Shown: positions 1-10,997 of the stretch, piece after piece | Position numbering within the stretch: the first letter of the stretch is position 1 | Layout of the letters: each line of letters opens with the position of its first letter | NCBI GenBank assembly: GCA_003290165.1 | Contig: QNQO01000535.1 | Location: forward strand, 619,367 to 683,366 | DNA: 64,000 bases | Direction: 5' to 3' | Source: Berberis thunbergii | Taxonomy: Eukaryota > Streptophyta > Magnoliopsida > Ranunculales > Berberidaceae | The notes under the pieces: generated by a model | What the model was told of the DNA's origin: nothing | Seen by the model: the letters and a program-made list of their open reading frames with translations, nothing else | Database searches by the model: none | Program-made: the position numbers and the translations under genes

Positions 1-754
1 TTGGACTTGGGTTTGGACCCCTTGGGGGTACCACTCTTTTGTGAGGAGGGGAGAGATAGACTCTCGCGCCCGCCGCAGTCTGGGTCGGGTCATTTAGAGA
101 GCAACCCATTTTTTTGCTGAAATTTTATTTAAACGAAAATAAACTTTTGAATTTCTGAAGAGGGGTTGAATCTAGACGTCTTTCTAAAACACACGTTTGG
201 CATAAGTTGCGGCGAGATTCTTTCTCCACGTTTTGATTTTTATTCTCCACGCGATTTATGCCAATGTATCTAGCCTGTATTTCGTATTTCGACTGTACGG
301 TTTTCTCCCTATAAATACCATACAGACTTAGAGTTTAAAAAAATATGAGAAAGAAAACAAAACAAAGTGTTCTTCTTTCAAAATCGGGGAGTATAAAACA
401 GTTCTGAATCAAAGAAGAGTTTTGCAAACAGTTTTCGTTTTTACAATCAGTTTTCGTTTCCCGAGTTTTTTGCTTCTTGCTAATTTATATTAATTGTATT
501 GGTGATTCCAAGCAAACAAAGAGATTAAGGGTGGATTGTATTCCGTTCATCAACTGTGCAATGGTTTGAATGAGACTGAGAAGATTCTAGGCTGTTTTAT
601 CCTGGGGACGGCGAGGCTAATACACTGTTTGCACGATTTTGGGCAGAGCCGCGAAACATCTTAAAGAGAGCAACCTAGTCCGCGACTCAACCCAAGAACA
701 ATTGGTACATTCGTTCCTATCTTTTAATTTGAATTCTTTACAGCATTTACAACA
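1..754 (+). repeat. 5' LTR of the copia element (partial)
   Basis: Near-identical to 5375-6104 over its whole length. It ends in TTTACAACA, the expected CA terminus. It includes the promoter region and the start of the leader. No standard initiator-Met primer site (TGGTATCAGAGC) follows at 755. Confidence 0.93.
310..317 (+). promoter_or_regulatory. TATA box in the 5' LTR
   Basis: TATAAATA in a promoter-like setting inside the LTR. The same octamer is at 5684-5691 in the 3' LTR. This is the expected position of the U3 core promoter for the genomic transcript; activity is inferred only. Confidence 0.55.
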
Positions 755-780
755 ATTTTAAGACGTGTTCTATTTCTGCC

Positions 781-1680
781 ATGACTACATTTACTGAACT
801 TGTTGCAAAAGACCTTAACAGGCCTTTTTGCTTTGAGGGCCAACATTTTAAAAGATGGAGACAAAAAATGTTGTTTTTCCTAACAACACAAAAGGTTGCA
901 TATGTTTGTAATTCTGAAAAACCTAGATTGCCTGATGAACCTGATGAAACCCAAACTAAAAAATTAGACCGCTGGATTGAAATGATTTTTTGTGTAAAAT
1001 TTTTATCTTGAATGGTCTTCCTGGTGATCTATATGATTATTATTGTTCTGAAAAAACTGCTAAGGATATTTGGGAAGCCCTTAGGAAAAATATGACACTG
1101 AGGAGGCTGACACAAAGAAATATGTTGTCAACCGTTATCTGAAATTTTAAATGACTGATGACAAGTCTGTAGAAACCCAATCACACGAGCTTCAAAAAAT
1201 TGCTCATGAAATTATATCTGAGGGAATGACTTTAGATGAGCAATTTCAAGTAGTTGTTGTGATAGACAAATTGCCCCCTAGCTGGAAAGATTTTAAGAAT
1301 GTCCTTAGGCATAAAACTAAAGAGTTTTCCCTAGAAAGCCTGATTACCCGACTTCGTATTGAGGAGGAAGCCCGAAAACAAGATCAGAAAGATGAAGTTA
1401 TGATTATATCAAACCATAAGAAATCTACCCCTGTGTCTCTGAAACCCAGTGGAAAGACAATGAAAATCAGAATCACAATAAAAATCGAAACAATCAAAAT
1501 CGGAACCAACATAACCGGAACAACCAGAACCGCAACTATCAGAATCAGAATCCTCCGCGAAATCAGAATGGACAAAAACATCCCTCCAAGAATGATTCAG
1601 CACAGTTCCTATGCTACACCTGTGGTAGGCCAGAGCATATGGCTAGGAACTGCCGGAACGGATCTCGCCCTGCACCTCAG
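781..1680 (+). pseudogene. gag: copia gag, frameshifted
   Basis: The capsid-like Gag begins at ATG 781 with a typical copia N-terminus (FKRWRQKMLFFLTT near residues 23-36) and breaks at about 1011. The next reading frame continues through 1012-1150 (LNGLPGDLYDYY, then DIWEAL). From 1151 it resumes with the UBN2-like segment KLPPSWKDFKNVL. A basic Asn/Arg-rich stretch follows, in a shifted frame from about 1440. A CX2CX4HX4C zinc knuckle (CYTCGRPEHMARNC) sits at 1612-1653. The knuckle is in the same frame as the downstream protease, as expected for a fused copia Gag-Pol. At least two frameshifts make this non-functional. Its role would have been packaging of the element RNA. Confidence 0.9.
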
Positions 1681-2547
1681 GCGAACCTAACCGAAGACCA
1701 ACTTATTGCCATGATCTCTGAGATCAATTTTGTTGGTGGATCCGAGGGATGGTGGGTTGACACTGGTGCTTCTCGACATGTCTACTATGATAGAGAAATG
1801 TTCAAGTCCTATTCTGAAGCTGAGGACAAGAAAGTGTTGTTGGGTGATTCCCACTCCACTATAGTTGCTGAAACTGGAACAGTAGAACTGAAGTTTTCCT
1901 CTAGAAAGACCGTTATCCTGAAGGATGTCTTGCATACTCCAGAGATGATGAAGAACTTAGTCTCTGGTTATTTTCTGAACAAAGCTGAGTTTACTCAAAT
2001 TATAGGGGCTGATTTATATACTATCACAAAGAATAATGTATTTGTGGGGAAAGGGTATGCCACTGATGGAATGTTTAAGTTAAATGTTGAAGCAAATAAA
2101 ATTTCTAGTTCTGCTTACATGTTGTGCACTTTTAATATTTGGCATGCTAGACTCTGTCATGTTAATAAGCGTATTATTAAAAACATGAGTAATTTAGGAC
2201 TAATTCCAAAATTGTCCTTAAATGATTTTGAAAAGTGCAACTATTGTAGTCAAGCTAAGATAACCAAAACACCACATAAATCTGTTGTTAGAGAATCTGA
2301 ACCCTTAGATTTGATACACTCAGATATATGTGAACTTGATGGTGTTTTGACTATAAATGGAAAACGTTATTTTATTACGTTTATTGATGATTGTTCTGAT
2401 TATACTTTTGTCTACTTAATGAAAAATAAAAGTGATGCCTTTGACATGTTTAAATTATTTTTACTGAAGTTGAAAATCAATATAATAGAAAGATTAAGAG
2501 ACTTAGGAGTGATAGAGGCACTGAATATGACAGCAGTACTTTCATAG
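1639..2547 (+). pseudogene. pol: copia pol part 1: aspartic protease, GAG-pre-integrase, integrase N-part
   Basis: This open frame starts within the zinc knuckle. The retropepsin motif WWVDTGASRH has its catalytic Asp at 1759-1761. The GAG-pre-integrase/zinc-binding segment follows (WHARLCHVNKRIIKNMSNLG, then CNYCSQAK), giving an HHCC-type pattern at roughly residues 170-215. The integrase core begins with DLIHSDICEL, containing the first catalytic Asp, and YFITFIDDCSDYTFVYLM. The frame is lost near 2460; the rest of this ORF is out-of-frame sequence. Part of the same Gag-Pol as its neighbours. Confidence 0.92.
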
Positions 2548-3251
2548 AGTTCTATAATTCTCAAGGAATTATTCATGAAACAACTACACCATATTCTCCT
2601 GAGATGAATGGCAAAGCTGAAAGAAAAAATAGAACTCTTACCGAGTTAGTAGTTGCCATAATGCTTAACTCCGGTGATGCATCGCACTGGTGGGGAGAAA
2701 TTATTTTGACAGTCTGTTATGTGCTAAATAGAGTCCACAAATCAAAAAGTAAAACCTCTCCGTATGAGATTTTGAAAAATAGACAATCAAACTTGTCTTA
2801 TTTGAAAACTTGGGGTTGTTTAGCTTATGTTAGAATTCCTGATCCTAAAAGGAATAAGCTTGCTAGTAGGGCATATGAATGTGTATTCATAGGATATGCC
2901 ATGAACAGCAAAACTTATAGATTCTATAATCTTAAAGATCAAGTTATTATAGAATCAAACGACGTTGACTTCTATGAAGATAAATTTCCTTTTATTTCGA
3001 GGAATAGTGGGGGTACATCCTCAAATAACGTGCCCTTGATCAGGATGAATGAAACTGATAAAGCCACAATATCTGAGCCTAGGAGAAGTAAACGGAAACG
3101 AACTTCTAAAAACTTTGGCCCCGATTACTATGTTTTTTCAGTCGAGGAGGATCCACTTAGCTTTCAAGAAGCCTTATCCTCTATAGATGCCAATTTTTTG
3201 GAAGAGACTATTGATGATGAAATGTACTCTCTTGAGTCTAATAGAACCTGA
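2463..3251 (+). pseudogene. pol: copia pol part 2: integrase core C-part
   Basis: The frame shifts by one near 2460 and integrase resumes: a second catalytic Asp lies in LRSDRGTEYDS (about 2505-2535) and the Glu in PYSPEMNGKAERKNRTL (about 2590-2640), completing D,D,E. Downstream is the usual copia linker (LKTWGCLAYVRIP, FIGYAMNSKTYRFYN). The frame ends at TGA 3249-3251, exactly where copia elements normally have a Trp before the LVDLPPG motif, so this is a nonsense substitution rather than a natural end. The next ORF continues in the same frame. Confidence 0.92.
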
Positions 3252-4523
3252 CATTTAGTTGACTTGCCACCAGGTTGCAAAACAATAGGATGTAAATGGG
3301 TATTTAAGAAGAAATTGAAACTCGATTGTAATGTTGATAAGTTCAAGGCTCATCTCGTAGCCAAAGGATATAGACAGAGAGAAAATGTTGACTTCTTTGA
3401 CACATATTCTCCTGTTACCAGGATTACATCTATTCGAGTGTTAATTTCTCTTGCTGCGATACATAATCTAGTATTGCACCAAATGGACGTTAAGACTGTG
3501 TTTCTTAATGGCGATTTGGAAGAAAAAAATTACATGGACCAACTTGAAGGTTTTGTTATTCCAGGACAAGAACATAAAGTTTGCAAACTAGATAAATCAC
3601 TTTACGGTTTGAAACAAGCTCCAAAACAATGGCATAAAAATTTTGATAACCTTGTTATCGCACATGACTTTAAAGTGAACGAAAGTGACAAATGCATTTA
3701 CTATAAAGATGAAAATGGCATTTGCACTATTATATGTCTATATGTGGATGACTTGCTTATCTTTGGTTCTAATATCCATGCCGTGAATAAAGTGAAGGCT
3801 TTATTGTGTGCGAACTTTGATATGAAAGACCTTGGAGAAGCAAGTGTAATCCTTGGTATCAAGATTACTAGGTCTGAAAAGGGAATTTCCCTGGATCAAT
3901 CATACTATATAGAGAAGATCCTAAGTAAATATAATTACTCTGACTGTAAACCTGCATGTACTCCTTATGATTCTAGAGTAAAGTTGTTCAAGAACACCGG
4001 TGACGATGTTAGACAATCTGAATATGCGAGCATCATTGGTAGTCTTAGATATGCTACCGATTGCACTAGACCCGACATAGCTTATGCCGTGGGATTACTA
4101 TGCAGACTTACCAGTAGACCTATTATACAGCACTGGCATGCAATTGAAAGGGTCATGAGGTACCTGAAGAGGACTAAAAACCTCAGATTACATTATCAAA
4201 AGTTTCCCGCTGTCCTTGAAGGATATAGCGATGCTGATTGGAACACCCTTTCAGATGACTCCAAAGCCACCAGTGGCTATATTTTCAATATAGCCGGTGG
4301 AGCTGTTTCTTGGAAATCAAAGAAACATACCATTTTGGCACAGTCCACGATGGAGTCAGTGATGATAGCACTAGCCACGGCTAGTGAAGAAGCAGGTTGG
4401 CTAAGAAACCTGCTAGCAGAGATCCCTTTATGGGAAATACCGATTCCAGCTGTCTTGATCCATGGCGATAGTACCGCGGCTATTGCAAAAATACAGAACC
4501 ATTATTATAACGGCAAGAAATGA
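3252..4523 (+). pseudogene. pol: copia pol part 3: reverse transcriptase and RNase H
   Basis: This copia reverse transcriptase (RVT_2 type) has [13 protein letters not shown] at the start, [37 protein letters not shown] with an active-site Asp, [15 protein letters not shown], and the catalytic YVDDLLIFG at 3741-3767. RNase H follows with GYSDADWNT (from about 4221), [16 protein letters not shown] (a Ser in place of the usual Glu-Tyr context) and GDSTAAIA near 4470. The frame breaks at 4521 within the RNase H tail. It is in frame with the preceding integrase ORF apart from the nonsense codon at 3249. Confidence 0.94.
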
Positions 4524-4660
4524 TAAATACGTCAGTTAGAGAGTTTCTATCTACTAGTGATGTGAGAGTGGATCATGTACGAACTGATGCGAACTTGGTT
4601 GATCCTTTGACGAAAGGATTAGCTAGAGAGAAGGTTTTCACAACCTCGAAAGAAATGTGA
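4522..4660 (+). pseudogene. pol: copia RNase H C-terminal tail, out of frame
   Basis: A short open stretch reads REFLSTSDVRVDHVRTDANL and then VDPLTKGL, the standard copia C-terminal end, and stops at TGA 4658-4660. A small deletion around 4517-4525 separates it from the main RNase H frame. Confidence 0.85.
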
Positions 4661-5207
4661 CTAAAGCCCTTAGATTGATGAGTTATTCATGACGGTAACC
4701 CAACCTATAGACTGAAGATCCCAAGAAATAGGTTCAATGGGTAATAACAAGTCGTGAATGATATGTTGTGAATCATGCTGACAAAATAGCAATCTCATTC
4801 CTAGATTATAGCATGAATTCCAGAAGCGATAGTAGGATGAGTTAAAAACTCTTAATGAGGTCTATACTCTATGTGGAGTGGAGTACCTAGCTACAGGAGT
4901 ACTCTTGATAGACTCACCTAAGTGATTGTGGAAGTTTGGCCGCTTCCTATTGAATTTGTGCGCAAAATTCCTAGAGCCTTCACTATACTGGGATATACGT
5001 ACATGGCCATAAGCACGAGCTTTTTAGACTTCACCCTGGTAAGGTTGTGCGTGTAATGTCTGTTAGAGATAGAGTTCAAAACTACGAGTTACTCTAGTAT
5101 AATCTAAAGCATGAACACTATGCAAGAGTTCAAGTCGAAAGACACTTTTGCTTATGCACAATCTTATATTTTACAGATTGCTCGATGAAAATTGTTTTTA
5201 AAAATCC
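4661..5207 (+). other. copia 3' untranslated region
   Basis: About 550 bases between the pol stop and the polypurine tract, with no recognisable coding. A 3' non-coding spacer is usual in plant copia elements. Confidence 0.7.
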
Positions 5208-5218
5208 AAGTGGGGGAT
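5208..5218 (+). promoter_or_regulatory. polypurine tract of the copia element
   Basis: AAGTGGGGGATT-type purine tract immediately before the 3' LTR. It would prime plus-strand DNA synthesis. The following LTR start reads TATTGAAAATATGG, where a first TG would be expected, suggesting one substitution. Confidence 0.8.
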
Positions 5219-6104
5219 TATTGAAAATATGGTTTTTAAAATAAAATAAAATGGGTGTATACCTGGATTTGAACCCTGGATTTCTCTCTTATTTTGATCT
5301 ATGGATTTCTCTCTCTATTTTTGGTCACACATCGTCTATATAACTCATAGTGGAAGAGTTTATAAGGAGATTGTTTGGACTTGGGTTTGGACCCCTTGGG
5401 GGTACCACTCTTTTGTGAGGAGGGGAGAGATAGACTCTCGCGCTCGCCGCCGTCTGGGTCGTATCATTTAGAGAGCAACCCATTTTTTTGCTGAAAATTT
5501 ATTTAAACGAAAATAAACTTTTGAAGTTTTGAAGAGGGGCTGAATCTAGACGTCTTTCTAAAACACACGTTTGGCATAAGTTGCAGCGAGATTTTTTCTC
5601 CACGTTTTGATTTTTATTCTCCACGCGATTTATGCCAATGTATCTAGCCTGTATTTCGTATTTTGACTGTACGATTTTCTCCCTATAAATACCATACAGA
5701 CTTAGAGTTTAAAAAAATATGAGAAAGAAAACAAAACAAAGTGTTCTTCTTTCGAAATCAGGGAGTATAAAATAGTTCTGAATCAAAGAAGAGTTTTGCA
5801 AACAGTTTTCGTTTTTACAATCAGTTTTCGTTTACCAAGTTTTTGCTTTTTGCTGATTTATATCACAAAGAGATTAAGTGTGGATTGTATTTCGTTCATC
5901 AACTGTGCAATTGTTTGAACGAGATGGAGAAGATTTTGAGCTGTTTTATCCTGGGGAGGGCGGGGCGAATTCAATGCTTGCACGATTTTGAGCAAAACCG
6001 CGAAACGTCTGAAAGAGAGCGACCTAGTCTGCGACTCAACCCAAGAACAATCGATACATTCGTTCCTATATTTTAATTTTGAATTCTTTACAGCATTTAC
6101 AACA
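5219..6104 (+). repeat. 3' LTR of the copia element
   Basis: A full 886-base LTR from TATTGAAAAT to TTTACAACA. It matches 1-754 from base 5375 onward. It carries the TATAAATA core promoter at 5684-5691. Confidence 0.92.
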
Positions 6105-6454
6105 ATGGATAGATATCATATAGTTCTTACAGCAGGCAGAAGAAAGGCGTTGAATGATCCTGTGGATGATGAGCCCTGGAAATTTTGGAGTCAGTTGTTG
6201 TTTACCTGGGTTCTTGCCCAAAGATGCAGATTTGTTTGAGAAATTGTATGGAAGAGAGAAGATCGTATTTGTCACGCATACTTGGCTTGTAAAGAAAAGA
6301 ATGACTCTGAATTTGTGGCTGCACAGAAATGGAAGGTCGTATTTGTAAAGGTAAGAAGGTAGTTATCACGTCTTCTTTCTTACGTCATCTTTTAAGTGAA
6401 GTTGTATTCCCTTTTTAGTTTGGCAAGAGCTCACCTGTCTTTTGGAAAGTGCAG

Positions 6455-7050
6455 CTTTGTGATTTTGGATTAGAAAGAAGGTTAAGTCATATATCAAAAG
6501 TCCCTTCTTCTCAGGTTAGCTCGATCAATTAATTTCATAGTTGATCTATACAAAATTTTGAATAAATGGAATCTGATAATTTTTCTCTTTGTTTTTAACT
6601 ACTTGATTTCAAGTAGTTGCCACAGGCTAAGCGAGGAACACCATGCTATATGGCACCTGAGCTGTTTTAGGATGGAGGAGCCCATTCATATGCCTCTGAT
6701 TTCTGGGCTCTCAGTTGTGTATTGTATGAGTGTTACAGGGAGGTCTCCATAGGAAAAGAATTCACTCAGCTAGTAAATCCATTCTCTGTGATCCAACTCC
6801 AACTCCAACTCTTCCAGGTAATCCAAGTCGGTGTTTTGTAAATTTGGTGAATTGTCTTTTGATTAAGGATCCAGCAGAAATAATACAGTGGACTGAGCTT
6901 TGTGAGCTCAGTTTTTTTTGGAGGATGAAATTCACCCCAATGCCTCTACCTTCTCAACCTGCTTTCACTGCCATGCTTGAGCTCTCTTCTAAACCAAATC
7001 CTACAGAGCTTAGTGGTGATGATCCTCGACCAAATTGAACACCTCGAGAT
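6455..7050 (+). pseudogene. RUNKEL/FUSED-type protein kinase fragment
   Basis: The kinase DFG region LCDFGLERRLSHISKVPSSQ is encoded at 6455-6514 and ends at a GT donor. The next exon opens at 6626 after CACAG with KRGTPCYMAPELF (APE motif). An in-frame stop follows, then DGGAHSYASDFWALSCVLY. After a frame change the kinase C-lobe continues as LLIKDPAEIIQWTELC (about 6854-6900) and FTPMPLPSQPAF. This combination, including the spacing PTPTLPGNPSR, matches the plant RUNKEL kinase, a microtubule-associated protein needed for phragmoplast organisation. A short MDRYHI at 6105-6122 resembles the family N-terminus, but the N-lobe between is missing or replaced. Stops and frameshifts make it a pseudogene fragment. 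Confidence 0.75.
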
Positions 7051-7097
7051 CTGTTTTGGGGGCAAGAGGCTTTGAAACACCATAAAGAATGTAACCA

Positions 7098-7560
7098 GTG
7101 GCCCAAAAACTCAAACAAAGGCTTTTACTAGAGGTGTTGAAGAGATGCAGAAAAAACTTCAAATGCTACAAGGGAAGTGAATCTCCTAAGACTCCAAAAA
7201 TCCTGACAAATGGTCCAGTTATGCTGGTTCTCATCAAAGTTTTTGTGGTTGCTCTGTGTGCATTGATTCTTGTACGAGTTTTTATGTATCCCCATGTCTC
7301 AATTACTTGCAGCAAGGAGACCAACACAAACAAACCGAACAATGGGTTGAAACCTCCTTCAAGATCTGGTAATGGTTTGTATTTGATCCTTCTGATCATT
7401 ATCTAACAACTTTCAAAACTCAATGTCAAGTTCCATGTTTTTTTATGCTTCTCATGTTATTATTCTAAACTAATTGTGCCTGTTTGTTGACAGAGCTTGT
7501 AAATGATAAATTTGGCCAACAACAGAACAAACCCCGCAGGCATGTCAAACTTCTTCAATA
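7098..7560 (+). pseudogene. unidentified gene fragment with a membrane segment and one intron
   Basis: The open stretch 7200-7374 encodes a hydrophobic segment (VMLVLIKVFVVALCALILV, one predicted transmembrane helix) followed by a polar Asn/Lys/Pro-rich tail. A GT donor near 7372 and an acceptor at about 7494 (TTGACAG) join it to a short exon reading ELVNDKFGQQQNKPRR (7495-7541). The splice-like borders suggest a genuine exon pair copied from a host gene, but I do not recognise the protein. It is on the same strand as the kinase fragment upstream. Confidence 0.35.
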
Positions 7561-8062
7561 AGATGTTTAGCTTTGTACTCGACTTATTGAAATTTCATCT
7601 TTGTTCAAGTCAATAATAGAGTTTAATTGTCTTTTTTAATTGCATCACACTCAGCTTTTTTCATATGATAATTTTTATGAGTAAGTTTTGTATCAATTTG
7701 TGTATTGATTAAGTTATGGTTGCTAATTGTAGCTGTGTACGTGTTATCGTTAGCCAATAGTTGGGTTTAATTCAATCAAGTTTCAACACGTCTGTACTCT
7801 TTCCTTGAGTTTGTGGTGGACCTTGCTCACTTCTCTGAGCAATTGGATGCCCTCCAGGAACAGCCTGTGCATTGATTAAGGAGTGTGATTCCTATTACTC
7901 CCCGAAAGGATTCATAGAAGTTTCATATTGCACATGGTAGATACTGAGAATGGAAAAAAATTGCAGATAGAGGCTTGATCACGGATGTAGTTTTTGTCAG
8001 TTAGAAGAAGAGTCATTTGAAAAACTCTGTATGTTTAGAATCCTCAACTATTTCCCTAGGGA
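7561..8062. other. no gene seen
   Basis: AT-rich non-coding sequence between gene fragments; no conserved protein, RNA or repeat recognised. Confidence 0.5.
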
Positions 8063-8136
8063 GAGTGTTTAAGTTCGACAAGGAAGTCAGCCAAGATCGC
8101 GCCTCTCTCGTCAAGTTCTACGCTCCTTGGCATGGT
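8063..8136 (+). pseudogene. protein disulfide isomerase exon fragment
   Basis: The segment encodes VFKFDKEVSQDRASLVKFYA then PWHG, matching the first thioredoxin domain of plant PDI-like 2-type proteins, which read FDKEV..DR..LVEFYAPWCG. The catalytic Cys of the CGHC site is replaced by His here. The match stops at a GGTAATTT donor-like site, consistent with an exon end. The protein normally catalyses disulfide exchange in the ER. Only about 24 residues are present, with no flanking exons. Confidence 0.7.
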
Positions 8137-8920
8137 GGTAATTTTGGATTAGTTTAGGAAAGACGAATATATTCAAATTTTAGTATTATTAGGTGGAGTG
8201 GTCTTATTTGTGTTTAGATTTCTCATCCTGGGAGTCGGCGTTAGTCATAGCTGTTTGTTTGTAACATATTTAGTTTAACCTTTGTTTTGACAATAATTTG
8301 CAGAATAAAAACTTTGTGATTATCAATCCATGGTATTGATGCCTTCCAAATGTTAATGTAATGTCTGATTATTTACTTCTTTCACATCCTTTCTATTTAT
8401 CTCATCTTCTCATAATCTTTTTCATGCTCTCTTCTTTTAGTCTTCTTCCTTGTTTATCAATAGTTTTTCTATGGAATTGGCCGTTTCGCTCATTCGATCT
8501 GAGAGTTGAGTTGGAGTTTTGGACCATGGTTCCAACTTGAATAAACCCACTTGCTATTTATCTACATTACTGTTTAGTATCAATCTAAAATGTTAATAAT
8601 CTTATGAATAATGCACCGTTTCATTCCATTCTCATTATAGCTAAAAAAGTGTCAAGGAACTGGCATACCTCAGGAGCTACATAGCAAGGAGAGCCACATG
8701 CGGTATATTAAGAGAACTGGTAAGACATTAGAACTCTTTGGGTTCTTCATAACTCATACTTTGAATATAAATGATGTTGAGTGCTGCATAGATGACTCAT
8801 GTAGTGAAATCTATTGTACTTTCTTGCAGCTGTAGGTTGTTCATTGGACGCTTTGCAAATTTAGTGTTTATGACCCTGCCATATTTGTATATTAATTATC
8901 GAGTCCATCTGTTTTTTCAG
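8137..8920. other. no gene seen
   Basis: Non-coding AT-rich sequence. A possible short exon-like piece at 8641-8718 ends at a GTAAGAC donor, but its translation matches nothing I know. Confidence 0.4.
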
Positions 8921-9430
8921 GGTATGAGCCAGCTCAAACTCGAAGATGAGGTTTAAGATGATTTAAAACGTGCCACTGGAAAGTTCACGAAGGAAAGAGA
9001 TGATGCAAATAAGCTGAACAGGATTTTTCAATTGACTGGATTTAGTGATCTTGTTTATGCTGAATCATACGTTATGGTTAATCATTATGACATTGTCCTT
9101 GATGTTACAGTCATCAACTGCACAAAGGAGACCCTCCAGAACTTGTGCCTGGAGCTGGCAACAATGGGTGTTCTCAAACTTGTTGAGCGCCCACAGAACT
9201 ACACACTAGCTCCAGAATCAAGCAAGCAAATACGGTCAAATATTAAGGTTTCTTCAATTGAAACGGGTTCATTTTTGGAAATATTGTTTATGAATCATCA
9301 AATGTCCTAGAATGAACAGTGGTCGTTCTCAATGAAATCCATATTGACATTATGGATTACATTTCCCCTGCTATGTGTGCTGATGTTGCATTCAGAAACA
9401 TGTGAGCTAAGTTTGAATGGGAAAACAAGG
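8921..9430 (+). pseudogene. coatomer beta subunit (beta-COP) C-terminal fragment
   Basis: After an acceptor at 8920 (TTTTTTCAG) the sequence encodes the start of the beta-COP C-terminal domain: [70 protein letters not shown]. It continues out of frame to DIMDYISPAMCADVAF and a Glu/Asn-rich end with a GT donor at 9431. In-frame stops occur at 8954-8956 and 9308-9310, and at least one frameshift lies near 9265-9290. Beta-COP is a subunit of the COPI vesicle coat on Golgi membranes. The upstream two-thirds of the gene is absent, so this is a truncated copy retaining exon-intron borders. Confidence 0.88.
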
Positions 9431-10157
9431 TACCCTTATTACACATTCATTTGCTTGTTATATGTTCTCCTCTGTTATCCTGCTAGTCTTTTCGTTAATA
9501 TTTTTTAGTATAATCATGGTGACATAAGATTAGTTATTGAAAACTCAAAATGATAATAATTTACAACCAAGATTCAAAGACACCAACTCACCAGACCATG
9601 ATGTTATAGAGTTTGTTTTTTCTACTCGTACTTTTTTCATAGCTTAGGTTCTTAGTATAACAATTTACAGTTCACTTGGTGATTCCCATCTAAGTTCCTG
9701 TGCACATTCTTTTGGGCCTTGTGAGAGTTTTATGGCAGGAAGGTATGAAAGTATTTCCTGCAAATTCACTTGCCCCATATGCCCATAATATCTAAAAAAT
9801 GATCTAAATGAATTTCAGTGATCTTGCATATTTTTGTTTATACTCTGTACTCTTTCTTATCTATCAATATACATCCTGTATTTGACTGATAGAAAATAAA
9901 ATGATTTAAGCGAATATCAGTGATCTTGCATATTCTTGTTTTGGTATTCCCTATAGAATGAATTTCAATGATATTGCATATTCTTGTTTTGGGATTGCCT
10001 ACAACCTTCTTATTCATGAATATAGGCATTGTAGAATCTGTCTACATATGTGATCTCTGTAGATGATAGAAATCTTTTTTTCTTAATTAAGAGCGTACTT
10101 CATTTTTTACCGCAATTACGTAAACATTATCAACAAGCATGAACATTGTTTGTACAG
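9431..10157. other. no gene; contains a diverged short direct repeat
   Basis: AT-rich. A motif reading roughly GAATTTCAGTGATCTTGCATA occurs three times (about 9811, 9908 and 9960) at uneven spacing of 50-100 bases. No coding signal. Confidence 0.5.
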
Positions 10158-10590
10158 GGAGGTGTAGGTTTGAAGCTAAGAAGACATCACTTAGCTGCAC
10201 ATTTAGAAGCTGTCAATCGTCGCAACACTGATTTTGATCATATCTATCATACGATGAGCTTCAGCTGACAGAACCAACTCAATTCTGCTTCTGGTATGAT
10301 GTCAATCTTGTTCTTATCTTGCTGTCTTGCGTGCTCTGCATATTTATTTTGGCTGCTTTATTCTTCTGGATTGCCCTTGGTTTTTTCTGTTGTAGCTGGA
10401 GTGTCATCTGCTGTACAGATGATGCGTGGTCCAAATGTAAGTATTGGTTATAATTGATGTTATAGAAACTTCAGTCTCCAACTTACTTTGTATATATGTT
10501 TAAGAATATATTTTTGAGAGATGGTTTTTCAGGCTCTGGGTGGTCACTCTGAAGATGGAAAGCCTGAGTTATCTGAAGCAGACATGGTTG
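10158..10590 (+). pseudogene. unidentified multi-exon gene fragment
   Basis: Three short exon-like pieces lie between plausible splice sites. 10158-10268 encodes [20 protein letters not shown] then [10 protein letters not shown]. 10396-10437 encodes AGVSSAVQMMRGPN. 10532-10589 encodes ALGGHSEDGKPELSEADMV. Codon-like continuity and GT/AG borders suggest consecutive exons of one host gene. I cannot place the family. A further piece at 10673-10735 (VNGKIVTKISNYVLNQLLPH) may belong to it or to another gene. Confidence 0.35.
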
Positions 10591-10997
10591 TATTTTTCTC
10601 AAACTTTGATATTCACAGTTTCATTAGTTATATACTTCAACTTGTTTATGTTGCCAATTTGGGTTTTAATAGAGTGAACGGCAAGATTGTGACAAAAATC
10701 AGCAATTATGTACTGAATCAGCTGCTACCACACAGGCTAGTCCTATTCACCTATTCTATTATCTGACTTTTCATTTTGTAATAATATATGTTGAAAACGT
10801 TTTCCTTGATTCTAATGCTAGTCACAGCATCAAAGCATGAAATGAAAGGGCTAGAAAAATAATCTTATCCATTAAAGAAATATGGTAGGTTGGTGAGCGT
10901 AGCTTAAAAATTAAAGAAATAATTTCACCAAACTGCCTCTTTTTCATTAATCTTATCCATCGTTTTCTTATTGTGTTTGTTTTTTAATATATTGTAG

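Larger units (their letters stand above)
1..6104 (+). mobile_element. Ty1/copia LTR retrotransposon, degenerate, 5' end outside window
   Basis: Two direct long terminal repeats (1-754 and 5219-6104) flank a gag-pol region in copia order: gag, protease, integrase, reverse transcriptase, RNase H. Window base 1 matches base 5375, so about 156 bases of the 5' LTR lie upstream of the window. The coding region carries at least three frameshifts (about 1012-1150, 1430-1640 and 2460), one nonsense codon (3249-3251) and a break near 4520, so it is not autonomous now. The LTRs differ by scattered substitutions and by about 24 bases missing from the 3' LTR around 5861, so insertion is not recent. The target-site duplication cannot be tested because the left flank is absent. 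Copia assignment is firm; I do not assign a lineage. Confidence 0.95.

Noticed and set aside
1384..1603. Minus-strand ORFs of 64-65 codons within copia gag
   Set aside because: Shadows of the Asn/Arg-rich Gag segment on the opposite strand.
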